Source: Alphaproteobacteria bacterium UBA7488 (GTDB taxonomy: Bacteria > Pseudomonadota > Alphaproteobacteria > CAAHEQ01 > UBA3637). From it: DNA of 5,978 nt. The DNA is taken from contig DLOI01000007.1 of NCBI GenBank assembly GCA_002477185.1, positions 41,415 to 47,392 on the forward strand, given 5' to 3'. A model generated the notes under the pieces. The model was not told the DNA's origin, did no database searches, and saw only the letters and a list, made by a program, of their open reading frames with translations. A program made the translations under genes and the position numbers. This document shows positions 1 to 5,585 of this stretch, one piece after another (the stretch's first letter is position 1; each line of letters opens with the position of its first letter).

Positions 1-563
1 TTTTCATTTCAAGCAGTGGCTCGGCTTTTTTCGCCCCAAACGGCATAAAACAAATGCCTTATGGAGGCTATGAGTGGTTTTCATTGGATGATTATTCCCC
101 TGCCGATATGATTTCGATTGATTATTTGGATAAACTTGTTGGTCGGTGCAAAGAACCCGCCGAAGAAATCCGCACCCTTATCGGCCAAGTCCAAGCCAAA
201 TATTCGTTGACAGACGGCGATATCGTTTTAGCCGGCTTTTCACAAGGCGCCCTGCTTGCCCTTTACACGGCGTTGACGCATCCTTATCCGCTGGCCGGGG
301 TAGTCGGCTTTTCATCCGTTCCGATTGTTTTCGCCGGCTCGTTACATGCGGATGCCATTAAACGCCATATTCCGATTTTGTTAACGCATGGCACCGCTGA
401 TGAGGTTATTCCCGCCGAAGCGATGGAATTGTCAATGGGCGAATTACAAAAAGTCGGGCAATCGCCTAAATCATTTTTGGCCAGCGGTTTGGGACATGGA
501 ATCAATGAAGCTTGTTTAGACCAAATGATTTATTTTATTGACGGTTTATTCCCCACTAAATAA
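1..563 (+). CDS. Alpha/beta hydrolase, phospholipase/carboxylesterase family (5'-truncated by window)
   Basis: Likely a cytoplasmic serine esterase that hydrolyses carboxylic or thioester bonds of small acyl substrates; the real substrate cannot be read from sequence. The frame is open to the window edge (first full codon at base 3). The residues before the ATG at 54 (AFFAPNGIKQ) match the family's pre-WF segment, so that ATG is internal and the N-terminus lies outside. Numbering from Met54, the nucleophile elbow GFSQGA holds Ser63 (codon 240-242), the acid is Asp116 in HGTADEVIP (codon 399-401), and the base is His148 in GLGHGI (codon 495-497). The catalytic triad is therefore complete and correctly ordered. 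The gap to the next gene is 130 bases and contains a -10 box, so it is probably not in the same operon. The family call is firm; the specificity is unknown. Confidence 0.88.
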   Translation, partial: FISSSGSAFFAPNGIKQMPYGGYEWFSLDDYSPADMISIDYLDKLVGRCKEPAEEIRTLIGQVQAKYSLTDGDIVLAGFSQGALLALYTALTHPYPLAGVVGFSSVPIVFAGSLHADAIKRHIPILLTHGTADEVIPAEAMELSMGELQKVGQSPKSFLASGLGHGINEACLDQMIYFIDGLFPTK

Positions 564-647
564 ATTATTCATTAAATATCAGCTGTATTTTTTGCATCAA
601 CCGTTTTTGCAAAAGAGGCAGTTTATATTTAGGCTTGATATTTTGTG

Positions 648-653
648 TATAAT
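648..653 (+). promoter_or_regulatory. Candidate -10 box for the ABC transporter/ADP-ribosylglycohydrolase unit
   Basis: A perfect TATAAT lies 40 bases upstream of the ATG at 694, in an AT-rich gap. No convincing -35 hexamer sits 16-18 bases upstream, so this is either an activator-dependent promoter or a chance match in AT-rich DNA. A start near 660 would give a leader of about 35 bases. Confidence 0.4.
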
Positions 654-682
654 TTAGTAAAATCTCGAAGCTTGAAAATTTT

Positions 683-688
683 AAAGGA
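683..688 (+). promoter_or_regulatory. Ribosome binding site of the MsbA-like gene
   Basis: AAAGGA ends five bases before the ATG at 694 and supports that start codon for the ABC transporter. Confidence 0.7.
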
Positions 689-693
689 CAATT

Positions 694-2478
694 ATGCTTC
701 AAAAAATTAAAAATTCCCGTTTTTTTGTCAACTATAAACGTATGTGGCCGTTTGTAAAGCCCTACTGGTTTCGCTCACTAGTCGCCATTTTAATTACCAT
801 TCCCATCGGCGCGCTCGATTCGGTTATTGCGCTTGCCTTAAAACCATTTATGGATACGGTTATTATGGACAAAGGCGGTTCTACACCGTTTAATTTGCCG
901 TTATATATTATTCCGTTGTTCATTGTTATTTTTACCGTCATCCAATCGCTGCTTGAATATTCGGCGGCTTACCTCAATACTTGGACTGGTGGCAAAATTA
1001 CCATGGAATTGCAAAAAAAATTATATAGAAAATTGTTGTCCATTGACCAATCCTATTTAGACAGTACCAGTTCCGGTACGGTTTTAATGCGATTCAACGG
1101 TGATGCAGGAACGGCTTGTGCAGGATTGCTCAACAACTTAAAAGTTTTTACAACACGCGTATTTTCATCCATAACGCTTATCGGGGTTTTGTTTTATACC
1201 TCTTGGCAATTAGCATTGATTGCCATATTGGCGTTGGGTTCGTCATTATATCCGTTAACACAAATCCGCAAGAAAATTAAAGACATTGTCGCCAAAAGCA
1301 TCGTTGTCGGTTCAAATGCCATGACTTCTTATACCGAAACGTATGCCGGTTCTAAGACAATAGCCTCATATAATTTGCAAAACTATCAACACAAACGCTT
1401 TTTTGATATTGTAACAATGGGTTTCAAATTGGGGATTAAAAATGTTCAAAGAACAGCATGGCTTTCCCCGATGATGCACTTTATCATTTCGCTCGGGATT
1501 GCGGGTACGATTTGGTTCGGCACATATTTAATCACGCATAAAATTATTACCCCTGGCGATTTTGTAGCATTCATGGTAGCCATGTTAATGCTCTATACGC
1601 CCGTAAAAAACATTGGCAAGAATTTTCAACAAGTTCAATTATCTTTCATGGCCATTGAACGTGTCTTTGAAATATTGGATATGCCGATTAAAATTAAGGA
1701 TAAAAAGGATGCCATTGAATTGCCTCCGATTGAAAAAGAAATTGTTTATGAAAACGTATTTTTTGCTTACAATCCCGAAATCCCCGTTTTAAAAGATATT
1801 AACTTGAAAATTAAAAAGGGTCAAAAAATCGCATTTGTCGGTAATTCGGGCGGCGGGAAAACGACGATTGTCAATCTGTTGCCGCGCTTTTATGAAGTAA
1901 CAAACGGCAGCATTAAAATCGACGGGCACGATATTCGGGATGTCACATTGGAATCTTTGCGTCAAAATATTGGCGTTGTGTTCCAAGATAACTTTTTATT
2001 TACCGGAACGATTCGTGATAATTTAATTTTAGGCAAATTTGATGCCACAGATGAACAAATTCATGCAGCAATCAAAAATGCTTGTTTGGAAGAATTTGTT
2101 TCGGATTTAGAAATGGGGCTGGATACCCCCATCGGCGAACGCGGTTCATTGTTATCGGGCGGGCAAAAACAACGTATCGCCATTGCCCGAGCCTTCTTAA
2201 AAGATGCACCGATTATTATTTTGGACGAAGCGACCTCGGCACTCGATAATAAATCCGAAGCAATTGTACAACAAGCCATTGATAATTTAATGCAATCGCG
2301 CACAGTGTTTGTGATTGCCCACCGTTTGTCCACCATTCAAAATGCCGACAAAATCGTTGTGTTAAATGAAGGGCAAATTGTTGAAATAGGCACGCATGAA
2401 GAGTTGCTGGAAAAAGGCGGAGCTTACAAAGCACTCTATATGGCTCAATTTAAGGACAAAAGAAAGTCGGAGGGTTAA
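694..2478 (+). CDS. MsbA-like ABC exporter, fused permease and ATPase half-transporter
   Basis: Inner-membrane ABC exporter half, 594 residues, expected to work as a homodimer. The N-terminal membrane domain (about 20-310) has hydrophobic stretches near 27-48, 67-88, 158-182 and 260-302, consistent with six helices. The ATPase domain (about 350-585) is complete: Walker A GNSGGGKTT (383-391), Q-loop Gln431 in VFQDN, signature LSGGQ (487-491), Walker B IIILDE (507-512), D-loop SALD (515-518) and H-loop His543. Length and domain order match MsbA (lipid A-core flippase; 582 residues in E. coli), and the segment around the signature is MsbA-like. Related lipid or drug exporters share this layout, so the lipid A role is inferred. 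A good Shine-Dalgarno (AAAGGA) precedes the start. The stop codon overlaps the start of the ADP-ribosylglycohydrolase by one base, an odd partner for a flippase. Confidence 0.93.
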   Translation: MLQKIKNSRFFVNYKRMWPFVKPYWFRSLVAILITIPIGALDSVIALALKPFMDTVIMDKGGSTPFNLPLYIIPLFIVIFTVIQSLLEYSAAYLNTWTGGKITMELQKKLYRKLLSIDQSYLDSTSSGTVLMRFNGDAGTACAGLLNNLKVFTTRVFSSITLIGVLFYTSWQLALIAILALGSSLYPLTQIRKKIKDIVAKSIVVGSNAMTSYTETYAGSKTIASYNLQNYQHKRFFDIVTMGFKLGIKNVQRTAWLSPMMHFIISLGIAGTIWFGTYLITHKIITPGDFVAFMVAMLMLYTPVKNIGKNFQQVQLSFMAIERVFEILDMPIKIKDKKDAIELPPIEKEIVYENVFFAYNPEIPVLKDINLKIKKGQKIAFVGNSGGGKTTIVNLLPRFYEVTNGSIKIDGHDIRDVTLESLRQNIGVVFQDNFLFTGTIRDNLILGKFDATDEQIHAAIKNACLEEFVSDLEMGLDTPIGERGSLLSGGQKQRIAIARAFLKDAPIIILDEATSALDNKSEAIVQQAIDNLMQSRTVFVIAHRLSTIQNADKIVVLNEGQIVEIGTHEELLEKGGAYKALYMAQFKDKRKSEG

Positions 2479-2480
2479 TG
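2470..2480 (+). promoter_or_regulatory. RBS and TAATG stop/start overlap coupling the exporter to the glycohydrolase
   Basis: GGAGGG (about 2469-2474) lies just before TAATG (2476-2480), where the exporter's TAA and the glycohydrolase's ATG share base 2478. This is a typical arrangement for termination-reinitiation. It fixes the glycohydrolase start and argues for one mRNA. Confidence 0.7.
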
Positions 2481-3329
2481 TTAGGTGCCATCATCGGCGA
2501 TATTATCGGTTCCGTTTATGAAGCGCAAAATATTAAAACCAAAAATTTTGAATTATTTTCCGAAAATTGCCGTTTTACCGATGATACCGTTTGTACGGTG
2601 GCGATTGCTGATGCCCTTATACATCAAAAATCAGTATTTGAAACATTGCGGGCATGGGGCAAAAAATATAAAGATATTCAAAATCCGCCAGGATTTTTCC
2701 CGACGTTTTTTTCGGGTGGGTTTGCTGCCTGGTTAGAATCGGACAATCCTAAAGCCTATGAAGCCAAAACCAACGGATGCGTGATGCGCATTTCGCCGGT
2801 ACCGTTTTTAATCCGGGATTTAAACACGGCATTTAAAACGGCGGCAAGCATAACAAATTTAACCCATAACCATCCTGACAGCATCAATGCAGTGTTGGCC
2901 TATGTACGCACTGTTCATATGTGCCAAAACGGTGCTCAACCGTTTGATATTAAAAATGCCCTTTCCTATTATCACGGCTACAATATGAAACGTACTGTCG
3001 ATGATATCAGGCCTCAGTACAATAAATTTTACGGAAGTTGTCATAAATCGGTACCCGAAGCAATTATTTGCGCTTTGGAAGCAACAAGCTTTGAAGACGC
3101 CATTCGCAATGCCGTATCATTGGGCGGCGACAGCGATACGCTCGCTTGTATGGCGGGTGCGATTGCCGAAACGCGCTTTGGCATCCCTACAGAGATAAAA
3201 AACCAAGCGCGCACTTATTTACCAAATGAAATATTAAACATTATGGATAAAATGTATGATATGCCCGTTTTAATTAAATCAAACAACAGGCGTTCATCAA
3301 ACAAATCTGATGAAAAAATAAAAGAATAA
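2478..3329 (+). CDS. ADP-ribosylglycohydrolase (DraG/ARH family)
   Basis: Predicted soluble binuclear-metal hydrolase that removes ADP-ribose from a modified target (arginine in DraG and ARH1; other acceptors in relatives). It has 283 residues, typical of the family. The N-terminus carries the family opening GAIIGDIIGS (3-12). The metal ligands are present: FTDDT with Thr34, Asp35 and Asp36, and GGDSDT with Asp218, Asp220 and Thr221. The NGCVMRISPV segment (99-108) matches the family's conserved 'GNGaaMR.aP' region. The all-alpha core ends near 265, followed by a basic, polar tail. There is no signal peptide. Its ATG shares one base with the preceding TAA (TAATG), and a GGAGGG stretch just inside the upstream gene can act as Shine-Dalgarno. 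It is convergent with the ART-HD gene, a possible source of its substrate. The family is sure; the substrate is unknown. Confidence 0.93.
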   Translation: MLGAIIGDIIGSVYEAQNIKTKNFELFSENCRFTDDTVCTVAIADALIHQKSVFETLRAWGKKYKDIQNPPGFFPTFFSGGFAAWLESDNPKAYEAKTNGCVMRISPVPFLIRDLNTAFKTAASITNLTHNHPDSINAVLAYVRTVHMCQNGAQPFDIKNALSYYHGYNMKRTVDDIRPQYNKFYGSCHKSVPEAIICALEATSFEDAIRNAVSLGGDSDTLACMAGAIAETRFGIPTEIKNQARTYLPNEILNIMDKMYDMPVLIKSNNRRSSNKSDEKIKE

Positions 3330-3355
3330 TTTTACATTTTTAAAAAAAGTAATTC

Positions 3356-3380
3356 AGCGTTTTAAAACCGCCCTTTTTAT
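3356..3380 (+). terminator. Weak candidate terminator between convergent genes
   Basis: The 60-base gap between the two convergent genes holds an imperfect inverted repeat (GCGTTTT followed directly by AAAACCGC, with one extra C) and then CCTTTTTAT. The arms leave almost no loop and the stem is AT-rich, so it is poor as an intrinsic terminator. A T-run on the opposite strand (the A-run at 3342-3348) could serve the - strand gene. No better signal exists in the gap. Confidence 0.22.
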
Positions 3381-3389
3381 AATTCCAAT

Positions 3390-4916
3390 TCATTTATCCA
3401 AGCAACCTAATTGTTTTTTCAACATATAAACGGTGTATTGTTCGGCTGCAATAAGATTTTCGGTATTTAATAAGGAAGGAATGCGCGCATTATCCAAGAA
3501 GGCTGTTTGTTCTTGGATATATTTTTTTTGAACGGGATAGTCAAAAGCGGCAACCTCTTTGGCGCGCGGAGTTGAAAAGAATCGTTCATTATAGCCATTT
3601 TCCCAAGACAAGCGTGTCCTGTCCGCATCCCATAAACACGCGCTAATTCCGTCAGGAGCCTGTATGCCTGTCGTATGATTTACAACGGCATAAATGATTG
3701 CCTCAGTTTCTTCTTCGGTAATATCAAAATGGTGCCGTTTTAAAAACGCTCGAGCAATCGGTTCACATGCGGGACCGTGAGTTATGTTATATTCATCCGA
3801 TTGGCGAGCGCAATCGTGCAAAGCGCATGCCAAAATAACCGGCAATGGTTTTTCTTTTTGTGCCAAAGCATAATCAATACCGAACATAACAACTTGTTCA
3901 GTATGAACCAAACCATGATAGCCGAATTTTTCTTGTTTTGTTACTTTTACAATTTTCGGCATCACATATTTCATGGCTACCTTTGTCCAATACAATTTTT
4001 TGGTTTGCATATCATCCATTTTGGTTTTTACCGTTTCAAATTGATGTATCATCTGTTGAAAAATTTCGCTATCGGTTAAAGGGCCTCGAGACATCTGACA
4101 CATAGCTTCTTGTTGAATTTCTTTTAAAGCTGATTCATCAGGGAGCATTTTATACTTGATTGTCGATGCTTCCCTATCTCGGTCAAGCCGCACGACTTGT
4201 TCGGGACGAAAGGTAATATAAGATTCATTTCCTATATCTTCAAACTTATTAGCGTAACAAATACCGTCATAACCTTGGCCTTCGAAAAAACGAATCATAC
4301 GTTGAGCGGCCAAATGTGCACGGTTAATTTCTTCGGCCTTAAGGCCATCTTCATCCTTTTGTACAACCTGATAAAGGTTTTCCATTAATAATTCTTTTTT
4401 CACATCCCCATACGGACGATTAAACGGATCTTCAAACATAAAACGATACAACGGCATAAAATTTGCGCGGCGGCACAGAGAATAAAATATATCCTTATAT
4501 TCCATTTGATGCGCCCTTGCGAAACGAAAGCTATGCTTTAAAACGGATTCGATTCCCAATTGCCGTGCCAATAATAAACTGAAAATCATCCTTTTATAAC
4601 AGTTTACAGTATGGCCACCCAAATCCGGCAAAACAATCGGATTTTTTATTTTCAAATAAACAGGTATCACCCGAGGTGTTCCCGTTTTACGGGAAATTTT
4701 GCCATTCAAGTCGTCCAATATAAATTGTTTTGAGCTTTTTTGTTCAGGTAAACTATAACTTGTTATACGGTTTCCCCTTTTTTGTAAAATCGCGTCAGCG
4801 GCATTTTTCGTTCCGAAATGGGACAGTGGCCGAAAAATTTCAAATTCCCCATTCGTTCCGTGATAAAGTGTGACAGGTTTTCCATCAGAATCAACAAGTA
4901 CGTTTTCAATCGTCAT
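3390..4916 (-). CDS. ADP-ribosyltransferase-like domain fused to HD-domain phosphohydrolase
   Basis: A 508-residue two-domain protein with no signal peptide or membrane segment. Residues about 6-245 look like an ADP-ribosyltransferase of the phage/conjugative-element polyvalent-protein type: VDSDGKPVTLYHGT with His19 as the likely NAD-contacting histidine, HFGTKNAAD (33-41), VYLKIKNPIVL (86-96), then GYDGICY (215-221) and NESYITFRPEQV (230-241), where Glu231 or Glu239 is the candidate catalytic glutamate. About 110 residues, largely helical in appearance, separate the two ART halves. Residues about 310-435 form an HD metal-dependent phosphohydrolase: His334 and His338 in YHGLVHTE, the HD pair His367-Asp368 in ALHDCAR, His380, His414 in VVNHTTG, and Asp430/Asp432 in LWDADR. 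All expected ligands are present. The start is forced, since an in-frame TAA lies two codons upstream; the Shine-Dalgarno is weak (GGG). The HD call is strong; the ART call is good but rests on motifs. The target and the HD substrate are unknown. Confidence 0.85.
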   Translation of the reverse strand: MTIENVLVDSDGKPVTLYHGTNGEFEIFRPLSHFGTKNAADAILQKRGNRITSYSLPEQKSSKQFILDDLNGKISRKTGTPRVIPVYLKIKNPIVLPDLGGHTVNCYKRMIFSLLLARQLGIESVLKHSFRFARAHQMEYKDIFYSLCRRANFMPLYRFMFEDPFNRPYGDVKKELLMENLYQVVQKDEDGLKAEEINRAHLAAQRMIRFFEGQGYDGICYANKFEDIGNESYITFRPEQVVRLDRDREASTIKYKMLPDESALKEIQQEAMCQMSRGPLTDSEIFQQMIHQFETVKTKMDDMQTKKLYWTKVAMKYVMPKIVKVTKQEKFGYHGLVHTEQVVMFGIDYALAQKEKPLPVILACALHDCARQSDEYNITHGPACEPIARAFLKRHHFDITEEETEAIIYAVVNHTTGIQAPDGISACLWDADRTRLSWENGYNERFFSTPRAKEVAAFDYPVQKKYIQEQTAFLDNARIPSLLNTENLIAAEQYTVYMLKKQLGCLDK

Positions 4917-4981
4917 TTTTTACCCGAAATTTAATAATAACCAAGATATCCGAAAATTCGAATTAATATAAAATAAAAATA

Positions 4982-5019
4982 CTTGACAAAGTATATCAGA
5001 AAGATTTGACTATGTCAAG
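4982..5019. repeat. TTGAC inverted-repeat cluster over the ART-HD promoter (possible operator)
   Basis: CTTGACA (4982-4988) and TGTCAAG (5013-5019) are perfect 7-base inverted arms. The right arm is also half of a tighter dyad, TTGAC-TAT-GTCAA (5006-5018). The arms cover the -35 box and the expected transcription start, where a dimeric repressor could act. One arm is the -35 itself, so part of the symmetry may be coincidental. Confidence 0.35.
4990..5018 (-). promoter_or_regulatory. Near-consensus sigma-70 promoter for the ART-HD gene
   Basis: Read on the - strand: TTGACA (5018 down to 5013), a 17-base spacer (5012-4996), then TATACT (4995-4990). The -35 is preceded by C, giving the CTTGAC form common in Alphaproteobacteria. 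Transcription should start near 4983, leaving a leader of about 66 bases before the ATG at 4916. It lies after the stop of the 90-residue gene, so the ART-HD gene can be transcribed on its own. Confidence 0.72.
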
Positions 5020-5059
5020 CCAAGAACGTGTTATCGGAATCGGAATTTTTCATAAGGAT

Positions 5060-5332
5060 TTATAAGTTATTTTCGTCCTGTTTTATTTCCCCCTCTATTC
5101 CGACAACAATTTTGAAATTATGCTTAGATTTATTTATTCTTTCAAAACCATTGCATGAGAGGATAAAAACTTTGTTAAATACCCAAACGCGAAAATAATA
5201 TCTTTTATTCTTTAATTTAATCGACATTTTTGTTCGGTATTCGGTGCCATCGGCATTTTCGATTTCAGCACTTTTGCCAAATCCAAATTTATTGTTATCA
5301 AAATCCAAACCGTATTCAATATATATGGGCAT
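5060..5332 (-). CDS. Hypothetical protein, 90 residues
   Basis: I do not recognise this protein. It is small, polar and rich in Lys, Asn, Glu and aromatic residues. It has alternating hydrophobic stretches suggesting beta strands (YYFRVWVFNKVFILSC at 45-60 and FKIVVGIEGEI at 73-83). There is no signal peptide and no clear membrane helix. Support for it being real: AAGGA four bases before the ATG, an in-frame TAA three codons before that start, and no better ORF in the region. It runs in the same direction as the ART-HD gene, ending about 144 bases before that start, but the ART-HD gene has its own promoter in between. Upstream, the tRNA terminator leaves only about 49 bases, where I see no good promoter. 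Expression may depend on read-through or a weak promoter. A function cannot be assigned. Confidence 0.55.
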   Translation of the reverse strand: MPIYIEYGLDFDNNKFGFGKSAEIENADGTEYRTKMSIKLKNKRYYFRVWVFNKVFILSCNGFERINKSKHNFKIVVGIEGEIKQDENNL

Positions 5333-5341
5333 TTTATCCTT
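5333..5341 (-). promoter_or_regulatory. Ribosome binding site of the 90-residue protein
   Basis: On the - strand AAGGA (5341-5337) is followed by TAAA and the ATG at 5332. It is the main evidence, besides frame length, that this small ORF is translated. Confidence 0.5.
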
Positions 5342-5381
5342 TTAAATTAACCACCGCGATGAATAAAGAGTTTTTCCTAAC

Positions 5382-5405
5382 AAAAAAAGCTCCCAAATGG
5401 GAGCT
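5382..5405 (-). terminator. Rho-independent terminator of the tRNA-Leu gene
   Basis: On the - strand AGCTCCCA and TGGGAGCT (5405-5398 and 5395-5388) form a 7-8 bp GC-rich stem with a 2-4 base loop, followed at once by a run of seven T. It lies ten bases past the CCA end of tRNA-Leu. The + strand lacks a matching T-run, so it works in one direction. Confidence 0.88.
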
Positions 5406-5414
5406 GTTTAATTT

Positions 5415-5501
5415 TGGTACCTCTGGCCGGACTTGAACCAGCACTCCCTTGCGGGAAACAGATTTTGAGTCTGTCGCGTCTACCAGTTTCGCCACAGAGG
5501 C
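5415..5501 (-). tRNA. tRNA-Leu, anticodon CAA (decodes UUG)
   Basis: Class II tRNA of 87 bases with encoded CCA (5417-5415) and discriminator A. The acceptor arms GCCTCTG and CAGAGGT pair, with a G1-U72 wobble. The D-arm region TGGCGAAACTGGTAGACGCG is typical of bacterial tRNA-Leu. The anticodon stem ACAGA/TCTGT encloses the loop CTCAAAA, with CAA at 5467-5465. The long variable arm forms TCCC-GCAA-GGGA. The T-arm is GCTGG-TTCAAGT-CCGGC. The gene is a monocistronic unit with its own promoter and terminator. UUG is frequent in the neighbouring genes, which fits demand for this tRNA. Confidence 0.97.
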
Positions 5502-5525
5502 ATGTGTTTTTTTGTAGACATTCAC

Positions 5526-5553
5526 ATAATACTCATTTAAAATAACTTGTCAA
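5526..5553 (-). promoter_or_regulatory. Sigma-70 promoter of tRNA-Leu
   Basis: On the - strand TTGACA (5553-5548), a 16-base spacer and TATTAT (5531-5526) place transcription start near 5519, about 18 bases before the tRNA 5' end. The -35 sits in the 11-base palindrome ACTTGTCAAGT (5545-5555). The CTTGACAA core is shared with the ART-HD promoter region. Confidence 0.65.
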
Positions 5554-5572
5554 GTACTTTTTTTTAAAAATT

Positions 5573-5576
5573 GGAG
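5573..5576 (+). promoter_or_regulatory. Ribosome binding site of the SDR gene
   Basis: GGAG lies nine bases before the ATG at 5586, an acceptable though slightly long spacing. I see no convincing + strand promoter in the 84 bases shared with the divergent tRNA promoter. Confidence 0.6.
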
Positions 5577-5585
5577 ATTTTTTTA

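Noticed and set aside
54..56. ATG at 54 as the true start of the hydrolase
   Set aside because: The frame is open upstream to the window edge and encodes a family-like segment (AFFAPNG) before this Met. The gene therefore starts outside the window.
605..614. Palindrome TTTTGCAAAA in the gap before the exporter
   Set aside because: Only ten bases with no loop and no T-run after it. It is expected by chance in AT-rich DNA and is not a terminator.
3777..4388. Two + strand ORFs (3777-4079 and 4197-4388) opposite the ART-HD gene
   Set aside because: They are antisense shadows of a gene with intact domains on the other strand, rich in Phe and Ile as expected from reverse-reading AT-rich coding DNA.
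4955..4964. Palindrome AATTCGAATT in the ART-HD leader
   Set aside because: Short and of low complexity, with no second copy. There is no basis to call it an operator.
4917..5059. Possible riboswitch or small RNA in the 143 bases between the 90-residue gene and ART-HD
   Set aside because: The sequence is AT-rich with no extended stem structure or known riboswitch core. The promoter and short repeats account for what is visible.
5230..5436. + strand ORF opposite the 90-residue gene
   Set aside because: It crosses the tRNA terminator and the tRNA 3' end, is antisense to a better-supported ORF, and has no Shine-Dalgarno or recognisable domain.
5415..5501. tRNA-Leu as an integration (att) site for a mobile element
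   Set aside because: I find no direct repeat of the tRNA 3' end elsewhere in the window and no integrase. A flanking element outside the window cannot be excluded.
5334..5525. 63-residue - strand ORF running through the tRNA-Leu gene
   Set aside because: Its middle (VAKLVDATDSKSV) is simply tRNA-Leu translated, a well-known false protein. The complete tRNA and its terminator explain the sequence.
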